46,742 nt of DNA from Chloroflexota bacterium (GCA_028287745.1 JAQBPB010000048.1:1-46742), one strand, 5' to 3'; numbered from the stretch's first letter, positions 25,677 through 34,602 are shown. Notes: generated by a model not told the origin, from the letters alone. A program made the numbers and translations.

Positions 25677-26224
25677 TTAGGCCGCGTCCTGGACCTGGTG
25701 CGCCCGGCAGTTGGCCCGGATAGTGGACATGGCGGGTAGGGAAGCCCACAGGGTAACATAGCTGTGCCCGGGGTGACTTTCCACTTTGCTTCTGAAATAA
25801 AATTCGTGGACCCACTCTACCTCGGCCATGCTTATTAAGCAGTTGACATAATCGTAATGCCCGCAGTTCACAGCGTATCCGGCGGTAAGTTCATATTCCC
25901 GGTAGTTTCTGCTTTCCATACGCCCGGCCCATACATGGGTAAAAACCACCCTGCCAGGTGGCAAAGGAAGCCCAGGGCGCGACCGATATGGAAATATTTC
26001 ACTTCGTAACTCAGCCGAGGTTGGACCAATAAATCCTTAAGCAGCGCGCCTACTTCGCGGCGGTGCAGCCATTCCTGGGCTTCAATCCGCCGAATTCCGC
26101 CGCGTTCTCGCTCATCACTTATTGACCGCCAGTGGCCCCGGTAGACCAATGCCGCCCCCATTTCAGCCGAATAAGCCAGTTGTAGCAACTCCACCAGTTT
26201 GCGGTAATCAGCCTGCTGTTTCAT
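25677..26224 (-). pseudogene. ferritin-like (Coq7-type) di-iron protein, frameshifted
   Basis: Two adjoining minus-strand frames together make one protein of about 182 aa. The first (26224 down to about 25930) has 'AYSAEMGAALVYRGHW' and 'IEAQEWLHRREV', the first Glu and ExxH di-iron ligands. The second (down to 25677) has 'GRMESRNYREYELTAGYA' and 'MAEVEWVHEFYFR', the second pair. They join at 'GWFLPMYG|AGRMESRN'. The frame is lost by one missing G in the run at 25928-25930 (GGG where GGGG restores the frame). All other coding features, including AAAGGAG before the ATG, are intact. This is either a very recent mutation or a homopolymer sequencing error. Confidence 0.85.
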
Positions 26225-26591
26225 CTAAGCGCTCCTTTCGAAAATAAGGGCCAACCCGTGATAGTTACGTTCTAGACAAATTAAATGTTCAAAATAATTT
26301 CACTTTGGTTTCAAAAGCAATAATTTGTCTTATAAATCACAAAAATTAAAAGGAAGTAAATTTTAGGTCTTTAGAAAGCAAAGAGAAGCGTTCTGGAAGG
26401 GTAAGAATTGCTGGGAATGGCCTTCAGGGAACTTCCGGCTTGCTCTCAGGTTGCAATTAAATGCTATAATGACCTAAACAAAGTGCTTATGGCCCATCAC
26501 CTGAACTGGCTTTTTATTTTACCGACCGGAATGAATCCATTAAATCGGTGCCAGTTTTGCATTTTTTACTTTTTGTGGAGGTACTCTAACC
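26225..26591. other. glmS upstream region
   Basis: A 367-bp gap holding the glmS promoter (separate entry). The 5' leader of about 115 nt has no recognisable glmS ribozyme core. A 90-codon frame beginning at 26408 overlaps the promoter and enters glmS out of frame; it is treated as chance. Confidence 0.5.
26440..26470 (+). promoter_or_regulatory. putative glmS promoter with extended -10
   Basis: TGCTATAAT (26462-26470) is a perfect -10 with the TGn extension. TTGCTC (26440-26445) lies 19 bp upstream as a weak -35. The expected start of transcription is about 115 nt before the glmS ATG. Confidence 0.5.
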
Positions 26592-28463
26592 ATGTGTGGA
26601 ATAATCGGATATGTGGGCAGCCAGGAAGCCTTACCGCTGGTCATCGGTGGATTGCAACGCCTCGAATACCGCGGCTATGACTCCGCCGGGGTCGCCATTA
26701 TCAATAAGAGCAACCAGATCCAGACCCGGCGCAGTGTTGGCAAGCTCGCCAACCTCACCGAGGCGCTGGCTCACGAGAACGGCACCGGTCCGCACGGCAC
26801 GCTTGGTATGGGTCATACCCGTTGGGCCACTCACGGCAAACCGACCGAGGTAAACGCCCATCCCCACCGCGGCCCCCAGGATAAGGTCGTAGTGGTCCAT
26901 AACGGCATTATTGAAAACTATCTCCAGCTCAAAAAAGAACTGGTCCAGCAGGGTTACGATTATCCTTATAACTCCGAAACCGATACTGAAGTCCTGGCCC
27001 ACCTGCTCGAGAAATTCATCGTGCTGGACGGCCTCAGCCTGGAACAGGCCATGCTTAAGACCCTGGGCCTGATAAAAGGGACCGCCGCGATTGTAGCCCT
27101 GAGCGTGGTGGAGCCGGACAAGATTGTCGCCGCCCGCCTTTCCAATGCGGGTGGGGTTGTAATCGGCTACGGCCCGGAAGGCAGCGGCGAGAACTATGTC
27201 GCCAGCGATATCCCGGCCATCCTGCCGCACACCCGCCGCATGACCTTTTTGGACAGCGGTGATGTGGCTTCGCTCAGCCGGACGGGAGTTACTTTCTACA
27301 ACCAGCAGGGCGAGATTATTAATAAAGAAGTGCTGACCATCAATACCGATGCGATAACCGCCGCCAAGAGCGGTTACAAGCACTTCATGCAAAAAGAGAT
27401 TTATGACCAGCCCCAGGCCCTGACCGATACCATCCGGGGTCGGGTAAACCTGGGCACCGGCCGAGTCGAGCTGGAAGACCTGCACTTTACCCCGCAAGAA
27501 CTGGCCGCCATAGATAAAGTGACCATCGTTGCCTGCGGGACAAGCTGGCACGCCGGGCTGGTCGCCAAGTTCATGATTGAGGAACTGGCCCGCTTGCCGG
27601 TGGAAGTGGACTACGGAAGCGAGTTCCGCTATCGCGACCCGATTCTGACACCCCAGCACTTACTTGTAGCAATTACCCAATCCGGAGAAACCGTCGATAC
27701 GCTGGCGGCGCTGGAAGAGGCGCGCAACAAGGGAGCCAGGATAGTTTCGGTAGTCAACGTAGTGGGCAGCCAGGCTTCGCGGATTTCGGACGGCGTAATC
27801 TATATGCAGGCCGGGCCGGAAATCGGGGTAGCCAGCACCAAAGCCTTTACCAGTTCGCTGGCCGACCTGGCGCTGCTGGCGGTCTACCTGGGCCAGGCCA
27901 AGGGCACTCTCCAACCGGAAAGGGCCGCCAGCCTGTTACAGGCCCTGATCGAAATACCCAAGCATGTTGATGACCTGTTAGCGGACGACAAAATCTATTA
28001 CCAGATAGCGCGGGCCAAGTCCCATGCCCAGGACTTTTTGTACCTGGGGCGCGGCGTTAATTACCCGGTGGCGCTGGAAGGGGCCTTGAAGCTTAAAGAG
28101 CTGAGCTATATACACGCGGAAGGCTACCCGGCGGGCGAGATGAAACACGGGCCGATCGCCCTGATTGACGAGGGCTTGCCAGTGGTAGTAATCGCTACAC
28201 AGGATAAGGTGTACTCCAAAGTAGTATCGGCGATAGAGCAGGTCAAGGCACGGGACGGCTGGGTGCTGGCGCTGGCTACCGAAGGCGATGATAGCCTGGC
28301 GGGCAAAGCGGATGAGGTAATCTATTTACCGGCGACCGACCCGCTGTTGACGCCAATCCTGGCAGCAATCCCGATGCAGTTGCTGGCATATCATATCGCG
28401 ACCCGGCGTGGATGCGACGTGGACCAGCCGCGCAACCTGGCCAAGAGCGTTACCGTAGAGTAA
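26592..28463 (+). CDS. glmS: glutamine--fructose-6-phosphate aminotransferase (isomerizing)
   Basis: Makes glucosamine-6-phosphate, the first step towards UDP-GlcNAc for cell-wall and glycan synthesis. The N-terminal glutaminase has the nucleophile C2 (MCGIIGYVG) and 'GHTRWATHG'. Two SIS isomerase domains follow ('ACGTSWHAG', 'SQSGET'-type 'TQSGETVDTL', 'LGRGVNYPVALEGALKLKELSYIHAEGYPAGEMKHGP'). The C-terminus 'DQPRNLAKSVTVE' is the standard ending and contains the catalytic Lys. At 623 aa it is slightly longer than the roughly 609 of Escherichia coli. GGAGG lies 8 nt before the ATG. Monocistronic, followed by an AT-rich inverted repeat. Confidence 0.98.
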   Translation: MCGIIGYVGSQEALPLVIGGLQRLEYRGYDSAGVAIINKSNQIQTRRSVGKLANLTEALAHENGTGPHGTLGMGHTRWATHGKPTEVNAHPHRGPQDKVVVVHNGIIENYLQLKKELVQQGYDYPYNSETDTEVLAHLLEKFIVLDGLSLEQAMLKTLGLIKGTAAIVALSVVEPDKIVAARLSNAGGVVIGYGPEGSGENYVASDIPAILPHTRRMTFLDSGDVASLSRTGVTFYNQQGEIINKEVLTINTDAITAAKSGYKHFMQKEIYDQPQALTDTIRGRVNLGTGRVELEDLHFTPQELAAIDKVTIVACGTSWHAGLVAKFMIEELARLPVEVDYGSEFRYRDPILTPQHLLVAITQSGETVDTLAALEEARNKGARIVSVVNVVGSQASRISDGVIYMQAGPEIGVASTKAFTSSLADLALLAVYLGQAKGTLQPERAASLLQALIEIPKHVDDLLADDKIYYQIARAKSHAQDFLYLGRGVNYPVALEGALKLKELSYIHAEGYPAGEMKHGPIALIDEGLPVVVIATQDKVYSKVVSAIEQVKARDGWVLALATEGDDSLAGKADEVIYLPATDPLLTPILAAIPMQLLAYHIATRRGCDVDQPRNLAKSVTVE

Positions 28464-28491
28464 CCATTTAAATAGTTAGAACCCTTACAAG

Positions 28492-28534
28492 TGTTTATTC
28501 GGAATAAATTATAAACTTTTATTCCGAATAAACA
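28492..28534 (+). terminator. long AT-rich inverted repeat after glmS
   Basis: A perfect 17-bp stem, TGTTTATTCGGAATAAA (28492-28508) with its complement at 28518-28534, 29 bp after the glmS stop. It lacks a classical T-run but could end transcription. It also marks the left edge of the AT-rich island. Confidence 0.65.
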
Positions 28535-29022
28535 TTCCACAATTCCCACGTTAAAATATAATAGTAATTAAATAACCGCGTTGTTAGAGCTTCTTAGTCC
28601 TAATTCCGGTGAATTCTTTCTGTGCGTGGTTTCAGTTATGCCAGAACCGCCCTAGAGGAAGACAAGCTGTTGCCAGCTGCCAGAGCTATAAGCTGTATAA
28701 GCATGCAAAGTTACGTTGAAATACTTATACATAATTCTTTTATTTGAATAAGTTTTTCCAGGTTCATTTCCAGGAAAGCTAGTTTATATTGCTTATTTAG
28801 CCAATAATTTATTAACACTTTAAATTAGATTGACCTAATTTTGTTTCTAAGTTATAATTTCTATATTATCCCAAAGCACAAAAATATAAAATTTAATCCA
28901 ATTTAGTTGTGATATTTTTCAATTGATGTAACAGCCAGTCTATGGCTAACTTCTGGCTTATTACAACTTTATACCGCTAAAAAGTAGAAATATATAACAC
29001 GACCGTAGAAGGTATAAATGAG
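28535..29022. other. AT-rich intergenic region
   Basis: Almost 490 bp without a supported gene. A short GC-richer patch (about 28600-28690) interrupts strongly AT-rich DNA. No tRNA, repeat array or clear promoter was recognised, though AT-rich promoter-like words are many. Confidence 0.4.
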
Positions 29023-29781
29023 ATGGAAAACAGACTGGTTGTTTTGAAGAGAAGCATTTTAATTTCTGACTTTAAAGGAACACTTTACTCTGGGGCCGGG
29101 TTGCTAGGGTTAATTCTGGGCAGTATTGTTGGACAGTTGTTGGGAGTAATATTATCGGGCAACTCTAGCCTCCAGACCAGCACTTTAAGCTCCTGGAGTG
29201 GTATTGGTGGCTTTATTGGAATGTTCCTAACTCTCTTTTTGATTTACCGGTTAAGACAGCAAGATATTGACTTAATTAATTCAAAAAGTAAGGAAAAGTC
29301 GGAATTAGTAAATCTCTTTGAATTTTTGGTAAGTCAGGACCAATCAAAAGAATTAGTGGAATTATTAAGAAATAGGCTTCCAAAATGGTCAATTTCTGAT
29401 CAGTTAATTAAAACAACAAGTGAGTTATTACTTTTACAAAAAAATATAAAAGTAGCTACCAAATTTAGAGTTATTGATAGTTCTGCTGAAGTTTTTTCTC
29501 AAGAGGCTAGTTCTGGCTTAAATGTTGTCTTTCACAAAGCAGAACGGTTAATAGCGGTTGCTTCTTACGAAATTATTTCTCCAACTCTTGTAGAGAAGAT
29601 GGCAGTGGAAGAAGCGCGCCTGGCCAAGTTGGAAGACTCAATAAAAGGTGCCCGCGCCTGGCTTGCCGAATTGACTTTAGATAACCGGCTAAATAATGGA
29701 TTTAGTTTTAATAGTTTAGATGTTAGTGAACAACGTCTAAGGGCTATGGTAGATGCCTCAAGGGAACTGGAACAGTTATAG
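29023..29781 (+). CDS. unknown membrane protein with two N-terminal helices and long cytoplasmic helical domain
   Basis: 252 aa. Two hydrophobic segments (about 23-48 and 60-82) are separated by a Ser-rich loop. About 165 residues follow, mostly helical and with coiled-coil character towards the end ('VEEARLAKLEDSIKGARAWL'). No enzymatic motif is visible and no family is recognised. Codon use is clearly AT-ending, unlike glmS before it, which points to acquired DNA. AGAAGG precedes the ATG at 29023. It is followed 70 bp later by another AT-rich unknown gene on the same strand. Confidence 0.72.
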   Translation: MENRLVVLKRSILISDFKGTLYSGAGLLGLILGSIVGQLLGVILSGNSSLQTSTLSSWSGIGGFIGMFLTLFLIYRLRQQDIDLINSKSKEKSELVNLFEFLVSQDQSKELVELLRNRLPKWSISDQLIKTTSELLLLQKNIKVATKFRVIDSSAEVFSQEASSGLNVVFHKAERLIAVASYEIISPTLVEKMAVEEARLAKLEDSIKGARAWLAELTLDNRLNNGFSFNSLDVSEQRLRAMVDASRELEQL

Positions 29782-29851
29782 TCCATCCGGCCTAATCCTG
29801 GCCGTAACCTAAAATAATACTTCAAGCCAGCCTATTGATAAGGGGTGCAAA

Positions 29852-30553
29852 ATGCCGGGTCCGGGTAAAAAAGGTAATTCAGTATTACGCATAGATCTAA
29901 TAATAACTTTGTTTATGGTGACTTTTGGGGTTCTATGGATTTATCTTTACATTTTTCAAGGAGGTAATACCACCGGTTCAAAAAATACTGTGGCCAATTT
30001 ACAAAAACAGGCGGCACAACCCTTTACGATACCGGTTAGTCCTGTGGAAACTATTGTCCCGATATCTACCAGGGCTACAACTCCCACTTTTACACCTATA
30101 CCAACTGCTACTCCTGTTCCAGCTACCCCTACACTAACTCCACTACCTTCTGCTACCCCGTCCCCCTCGTTAGGGAGTAAATATAAAGTTACTTTTACCA
30201 GGTTAAACGTAATAAATGCTACTGAACCAGGTAACGATGCCGGAGAAGTGTGGTTGAGTTTTTCTGTGAATGGTCAAACTAAAAGATGGCCTGAGTCCAC
30301 GCAATATATGCAGCTTCAGACCGGACAAAATAGTCCTGTTAATGTCGAATTTATAGTAATTCTTAATGCTAGTGAAAAGCTTAACATTTTTGTGAATGGT
30401 ACAGAGGTCGATGTAGCCTTTGATGACCCTATGGGCCAGATATCTAAAATATACGATAGTAATTCAAAATTTGGGCTTGGAACTCATTTTAATGAAAGAA
30501 GTACCTGCGACAAGGGTTGTTTTAGCCTTGATTACATAATAGAACGGATTTAA
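29852..30553 (+). CDS. unknown exported/anchored protein with Thr-Pro linker
   Basis: 233 aa. One N-terminal transmembrane segment (about 14-33) is followed by a linker rich in Thr, Pro and Ser (about 65-108). The C-terminal domain is beta-rich (about 110-233) and ends in 'CDKGCFSLDYIIERI' with two close Cys. The domain contains 'EVWLSFSVNGQTKRWP' and 'VDVAFDDPMG'. No family was recognised. The arrangement fits a membrane-anchored extracellular domain on a stalk, a common Chloroflexota design. AT-ending codons are shared with the preceding gene. The ATG at 29852 follows AAGGGGTGCAAA, a good binding site. Confidence 0.72.
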   Translation: MPGPGKKGNSVLRIDLIITLFMVTFGVLWIYLYIFQGGNTTGSKNTVANLQKQAAQPFTIPVSPVETIVPISTRATTPTFTPIPTATPVPATPTLTPLPSATPSPSLGSKYKVTFTRLNVINATEPGNDAGEVWLSFSVNGQTKRWPESTQYMQLQTGQNSPVNVEFIVILNASEKLNIFVNGTEVDVAFDDPMGQISKIYDSNSKFGLGTHFNERSTCDKGCFSLDYIIERI

Positions 30554-30703
30554 GCAAGAATTTTAGCACTTTAACGACAAGCATAAAGAAAAATTTCTCG
30601 GGGTTCCTGGCTTTATTTACTTTTAGTGTATATATTCTTTATATACCGGTTCCATTTTAGTAATTAGTTGCAACGAATTCTTACTTAACAAAAGGAGATT
30701 TAG

Positions 30704-30868
30704 AGGACTTCCAGCTCGGCCCGCAACCTGAACGACGGCAGCAATAACTCGCCGCGGTTGGCGGTTCACCCGTCCTGGTGGGGTATGACTAACCTGGGAA
30801 ACGGCCAGCGCGAATGGCGCCTGGAAGAGAAGTTTGAGCAAATCGTTAGAGATAATAAAGCGGTATAA
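30704..30868 (+). pseudogene. 3' remnant of an unknown gene
   Basis: The frame from 30704 to a TAA at 30866-30868 encodes 54 residues, including 'SSSARNLNDGSNNSPRL' and 'WRLEEKFEQIVRDNKAV', with GC-rich codons like the resident genes. It is preceded by an in-frame TAG and has no start codon near the AAAGGAG at 30690. A perfect terminator follows the stop by 6 bp. It looks like the C-terminal end of a deleted gene, kept together with its terminator. The family is unknown. Confidence 0.5.
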
Positions 30869-30873
30869 AATAC

Positions 30874-30916
30874 AAAACACCTCTTCCGGTTATTTATGGC
30901 CGGAAGAGGTGTTTTT
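30874..30916. terminator. strong bidirectional terminator
   Basis: A perfect 16-bp stem, AAAACACCTCTTCCGG (30874-30889) with its complement at 30900-30915, and T-runs on both strands. It serves the remnant on the plus strand and the flippase-like gene (stop at 30954) on the minus strand. Confidence 0.92.
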
Positions 30917-30953
30917 GCGTCTTGTTTATTCTAAAAGACCGGTACGGGCTAAT

Positions 30954-32075
30954 TTATTCTTTGGACCTTAAACCTTTGGACGGTACGGTGACGGTTTGCG
31001 GTTCCTGGTGGGGCTGGCTCATGTTAAAACCGCTGGGGTTGGTAGTGCCCCGGCGTTTGGTTTCGTCCTTTTCGGTAAGGGTTTCCTGGCGGACCTGGTT
31101 GGCTTCTTTGAAAGAGAAATGCTCTCTAACCCAGTAATACAGGCCAAAAAGGGTGACCGGCAGGTAAAGGGCGGCATGGAGCAGGATAACATAGCTCAAT
31201 GCGACACTGCCTATGCCGAAAATTCCCTGGAGGACCAGCTTGGCGGCGGCGTCAAAGGGGCCGACATAACCAGGGGTCGAGGGCACCAGAGTCGCCAGGT
31301 TTGCTACGGCCAGGGTCATGAAAATGGCCGCCGCGCTAAGGTTCAGGTTGTTAAAGGCCAGCGCGACCATCCAGAACATTCCTGCTTCGAAGGTCCAGGC
31401 CAGGACGGACAGGGCAAAAACTATCAGGAGGTCTTTCCACTGCCGGAGGACTTGCAGCCCGTCAATGAACGACTCGGCCAGCCCGGCCACTTTGGGGCGG
31501 ATTGCGCCCGGTACAAACCGAAGCCCGAAATTCTCCAGGTTCTTCATCCAGGTCCGGCTGTGGGCTACTATGAAGAAAAGGACGATGCCGGCCAGGAAGA
31601 CCCCGGCGGCCACCTTTTCAATGCCCTGGATATCCGTGTTAACCGTTACGAAGAGCGATGCCATTGCCAGGAAGAGAATCATGGTAATACCATCCATGAT
31701 ACGCTCTACCACGATTGTCGCCAGGGCGACGGTCTTGCGGACTCCTTCACGCCGGCCCAGTACATACGCCCGTACAACTTCGCCCATGCGTACCGGCAGC
31801 ACATTGTTTGCCATGTAGCCGATTACGACCACCGGGAAGAGCCGCCGGGTCGGGACTTTCTGAATGGGGCCCAGCAGGTAATGCCAGCGGACTGCCCGGA
31901 CACCAACCCCGGCAAAATAGGAGGCCAGGGCGGGAATCAACCACCAGTAATTAGCCTGACTTAAGGAATGCCCGATCTCACTAAAGTCCTGCCCGCTAAA
32001 AGCCAGATACAGGAAGACCAGGCCGATAACCAGGCCAAGCCAAAACTTCCATTTACTTTTCCGAATGAAACCCAT
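30954..32075 (-). CDS. LPG-synthase-TM / UPF0104-type integral membrane protein (flippase-like), downstream paralogue
   Basis: 373 aa with about eight hydrophobic helices. It carries the family signature 'RAVRWHYLL' near residue 60, 'GYMANNVLPVRMGEVVRAYVL' and 'VVERIMDG', shared with AglD/MprF-type lysylphosphatidylglycerol synthetase transmembrane domains. Such proteins are thought to move lipid-linked substrates across the membrane; the actual substrate is unknown. No catalytic domain is attached. The ATG at 32075 is chosen because GGAAGG lies 6 nt upstream; the frame extends to 32135 without support. It lies 130 bp downstream of a paralogue on the same strand. Confidence 0.87.
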   Translation of the reverse strand: MGFIRKSKWKFWLGLVIGLVFLYLAFSGQDFSEIGHSLSQANYWWLIPALASYFAGVGVRAVRWHYLLGPIQKVPTRRLFPVVVIGYMANNVLPVRMGEVVRAYVLGRREGVRKTVALATIVVERIMDGITMILFLAMASLFVTVNTDIQGIEKVAAGVFLAGIVLFFIVAHSRTWMKNLENFGLRFVPGAIRPKVAGLAESFIDGLQVLRQWKDLLIVFALSVLAWTFEAGMFWMVALAFNNLNLSAAAIFMTLAVANLATLVPSTPGYVGPFDAAAKLVLQGIFGIGSVALSYVILLHAALYLPVTLFGLYYWVREHFSFKEANQVRQETLTEKDETKRRGTTNPSGFNMSQPHQEPQTVTVPSKGLRSKE

Positions 32076-32205
32076 TGATACCTTCCCAGGCTGGCTAACC
32101 GGCGAAGCTCTCCTCAGCGCCGGACTCAGGACCATAAGTTTTAAGAACTATTAATCACACATTATATATGACGCCACACTGGTGGCAAAAGTTACCTGTC
32201 CGGTT

Positions 32206-33324
32206 TTAACTATCGGCCGCTGAATAAGTCGGCTTCTTGTTAGCTTCTTCGCCCGGTCCTTCCAGGCCCAGGTTGGTCGCCGCCTTTTCGGTTTCGGCCT
32301 CCTGTTCCTGGTCACCGGCCTGCTTATTGGCCCGCAGGGATTTGAACGACATGTTGCGGCGGGTGAAAAAGACCAGTCCAATCGCCGTAACCATTACATA
32401 CTGGAAGGTATTGGTCAGGAGCGCCAGGCTGAAAGCGGTCGCGCTGCTTACGGCATACGCGCCAAGGGCCACGGTCGCGGCGGCCTGGTAAACTCCAAAA
32501 AAGCCCGGAGCGCTGGGGACCATCGTACCCAGGTTCACAAAAACCAGCAGTAATAATCCCGCGCCAATCAGTTGCATCGGACTCATAAGCTGGTCAAGTT
32601 TGAAGGCCCGCAGCATCAGGTAATAGCTGCAACCTTCCATTGACCAGACCAGGAAAGAAGACAGGACTATGGAAATAACGCTGCGCCCGTTCTTCAGAGC
32701 GTGCAGACCCAGGACGAAACTGGTCAGAAGATTGTGAGCCTTTTTCTCCAGCCTATCAGGCAGCGGTCGCATCAGGAAACTTACCAGGCGCAGGGCCAAC
32801 TTTTCCCGGACAATCAGAAAGACCAGGAAAAGAATGGCTCCCAGAAAGACCGCCGTTGAGAAAATCTCGATAAATTCGGTCCAGCCGTTTTGTTTGGGTG
32901 AGGGAAAAGCGACCAGGGCCAGGCCCATCAGGGCGACCAGGGTCAAGCCGTCACAGACCCGTTCCAGGACGATGGTCGCCAGGCTCAAGCTTTTGCTAAT
33001 TTTCTCTTGCGCGCCCAGGGTATAGGCCCGGACGAATTCGCCGATGCGGGCAGGCAAAAGGTTATTAGCCATGAAGCCAATCATCATGACCGAATAGGAG
33101 GTGCCGTAGGAAACTTCTTTGGTGGGTTTGAGGATAATTTGCCAGCGCCAGGCTCGTACCAGATAGGCCAGAAATGTGATAGTAATAGCCGGAATTAGAT
33201 AAAGATAGTTGGCCTGCCCAAACGCGATGCCAACTTCATCAAACTTCACATTCAATAGGACGATTACCAGGAAAAAGAGGGTTAAGCCGAAGCCCAGCAA
33301 CTGCTTTCCCAGGGACTTAAACAA
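32206..33324 (-). CDS. LPG-synthase-TM / UPF0104-type integral membrane protein (flippase-like), upstream paralogue
   Basis: 372 aa with the same plan as the gene after it: N-terminal helix, 'RAWRWQIIL', 'GFMANNLLPARIGEFVRAYTL' and 'VLERVCDG', then 'PSAPGFFGVYQAAA' in the last third. The paralogue has the parallel 'PSTPGYVGPFDAAA'. The pair clearly arose by tandem duplication. The C-terminal tail is charged and disordered. The TTG start at 33324 has GCGAGG about 9 nt upstream. The two genes are likely co-transcribed and may work on the same or successive lipid substrates. Confidence 0.88.
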   Translation of the reverse strand: MFKSLGKQLLGFGLTLFFLVIVLLNVKFDEVGIAFGQANYLYLIPAITITFLAYLVRAWRWQIILKPTKEVSYGTSYSVMMIGFMANNLLPARIGEFVRAYTLGAQEKISKSLSLATIVLERVCDGLTLVALMGLALVAFPSPKQNGWTEFIEIFSTAVFLGAILFLVFLIVREKLALRLVSFLMRPLPDRLEKKAHNLLTSFVLGLHALKNGRSVISIVLSSFLVWSMEGCSYYLMLRAFKLDQLMSPMQLIGAGLLLLVFVNLGTMVPSAPGFFGVYQAAATVALGAYAVSSATAFSLALLTNTFQYVMVTAIGLVFFTRRNMSFKSLRANKQAGDQEQEAETEKAATNLGLEGPGEEANKKPTYSAADS

Positions 33325-33579
33325 ATTTTTTACCTCGCCTTTAAGCCTAGTTTAAAACAACCGGGTTAGTATAGCCTAAGCTCTTTAAGCTTGCAAATGC
33401 GGGGTTAAGCCTTCCTTAGAGCGGGTGGTTTGGGCGGTTCTTTTTTTAACGAAATAGGTTGACGTGTTATAATAATTTAAGGGAAACTTCCGGGATTCAA
33501 GCAAATTTTTTAATTCCCAGACAAATTTTGTGCAGCCCGGGAACTCTAATCGGACCATAATATTTATGGGGAGAATACC

Positions 33580-33903
33580 GTGACTTTTACGTTAATTGGA
33601 TTGATTATTTACCTGGTAATGGGCTTTGTCGGTGGTACGGCCACCGAGCAAATCGCAAAGCGCAAGTTCTGGCCGCCCATCGGTTTATTGGGAGCTATCC
33701 TGGTAGCTTTTGGCGGCGCTATAATCGGGGCCTGGCTTGGCTACCTGATAGGTCTTAGGGAGCCTGACCTCTTTGAGAGTAGAATGCCGGTAATCCCGGC
33801 CCTGATTGGCCTGATACTTTTCATGATTCCCTGGTTTATGGTCCGGGGCGGTTACACCAGCTACGGTAAACAACGTACCTGGCAGCGCAAATACCGGCGC
33901 TAA
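33580..33903 (+). CDS. small integral membrane protein
   Basis: 107 aa with three hydrophobic segments (about 4-22, 32-57 and 70-88) and a basic C-terminal tail. The glycine-rich first helices ('GLIIYLVMGFVGGTATEQI', 'GAILVAFGGAIIGAWLGYLIG') recall GlsB/YeaQ/YmgE-type transglycosylase-associated proteins, but the match is loose. The GTG at 33580 has GGGGAGA 5 nt upstream. It lies 50 bp before the cyclase gene on the same strand. Confidence 0.72.
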   Translation: MTFTLIGLIIYLVMGFVGGTATEQIAKRKFWPPIGLLGAILVAFGGAIIGAWLGYLIGLREPDLFESRMPVIPALIGLILFMIPWFMVRGGYTSYGKQRTWQRKYRR

Positions 33904-33954
33904 CCCAGCGGGGAAACCTTTTAAATAAATTGAAAAACCAGGATAAGGGGAACA

Positions 33955-34602
33955 ATGAATTTTAAAGAGCTTTATGATATCAGTGTCAGCCTGACGCCCG
34001 GTATGGCAGTCTGGCCGGGTGACCCGGCCCTGGACCTGCAAAGGTTTGGCGAGATTGAACACGGTGGCGTGGCGAATATCACCCGGATAAACGCCAGCGC
34101 TCATACCGGCACTCACATGGATGCCCCGGTCCACTTTATAGACGGCGCAACCGGAATTGACCAGTTTCCTTTAGACGCCCTGGTTGGGACGGTTTATGTA
34201 TTGGATTTCACCCACCTGGACCACCATATCGGTCCGGACGACCTGGCTGCTGCCGGACTGCCGGAAGGGGCCGAAAGAGTCCTGTTCAAGACTACAAATT
34301 CAGCCATCTGGCAGGACAGTTTTACCGAGTTCCGGCGCGATTATATCGCCCTGGCCCCGGCCGGAGCGCAATGGCTGGTAGACCGGGGTATCAAACTGGT
34401 CGGGATTGATTACCTGTCAATTGAAGAGTTCGAACCGACCCGGCCCGACACGCATTACATTCTGCTGGGCAAGCGGGTAGTGGTGCTGGAAGGGGTTGAC
34501 CTGCGCCAGATTGAACCGGGCGAATACACTATCTTTGCCTTGCCTGTCAAAATTAAAGACGCCGACGGCGCACCGGCCCGGGTCCTGCTTGGCCGCAATT
34601 AG
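33955..34602 (+). CDS. cyclase family protein (kynurenine formamidase-like)
   Basis: A metal-dependent hydrolase of the cyclase/KynB superfamily. The signature H50-T-G-T-H54-M-D56-A-P-V-H60-F supplies the metal ligands. Other landmarks are 'WPGDPAL' near 20-26 and 'GIDYLSIEEF' near 145. At 215 aa it is the usual length. Members hydrolyse N-formylkynurenine or related amides and isatin; the true substrate cannot be told, and no tryptophan-degradation genes are nearby. AAGGGGAAC precedes the ATG. Confidence 0.9.
   Translation: MNFKELYDISVSLTPGMAVWPGDPALDLQRFGEIEHGGVANITRINASAHTGTHMDAPVHFIDGATGIDQFPLDALVGTVYVLDFTHLDHHIGPDDLAAAGLPEGAERVLFKTTNSAIWQDSFTEFRRDYIALAPAGAQWLVDRGIKLVGIDYLSIEEFEPTRPDTHYILLGKRVVVLEGVDLRQIEPGEYTIFALPVKIKDADGAPARVLLGRN

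Larger units (their letters stand above)
30554..30953. other. gap with a gene remnant and a terminator
   Basis: 400 bp between the last AT-rich unknown gene and the first flippase-like gene. It holds the 3' coding fragment at 30704-30868 and the terminator at 30874-30916, listed separately. The first 150 bp are AT-rich without a visible gene. Confidence 0.5.

Noticed and set aside
26471..26591. glmS ribozyme
   Set aside because: The leader is about 115 nt and lacks the ribozyme's conserved core; such ribozymes are mainly known from Firmicutes.
26408..26680. 90-codon frame across the glmS promoter
   Set aside because: It overlaps glmS out of frame and covers an extended -10 promoter.
26631..27659. 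Minus-strand frame antisense to glmS
   Set aside because: Same reason; its sequence mirrors glmS codons.
30996..31964. Plus-strand frame antisense to the flippase-like gene
   Set aside because: It lacks a start signal and family, while the minus-strand frame has membrane helices and family motifs.
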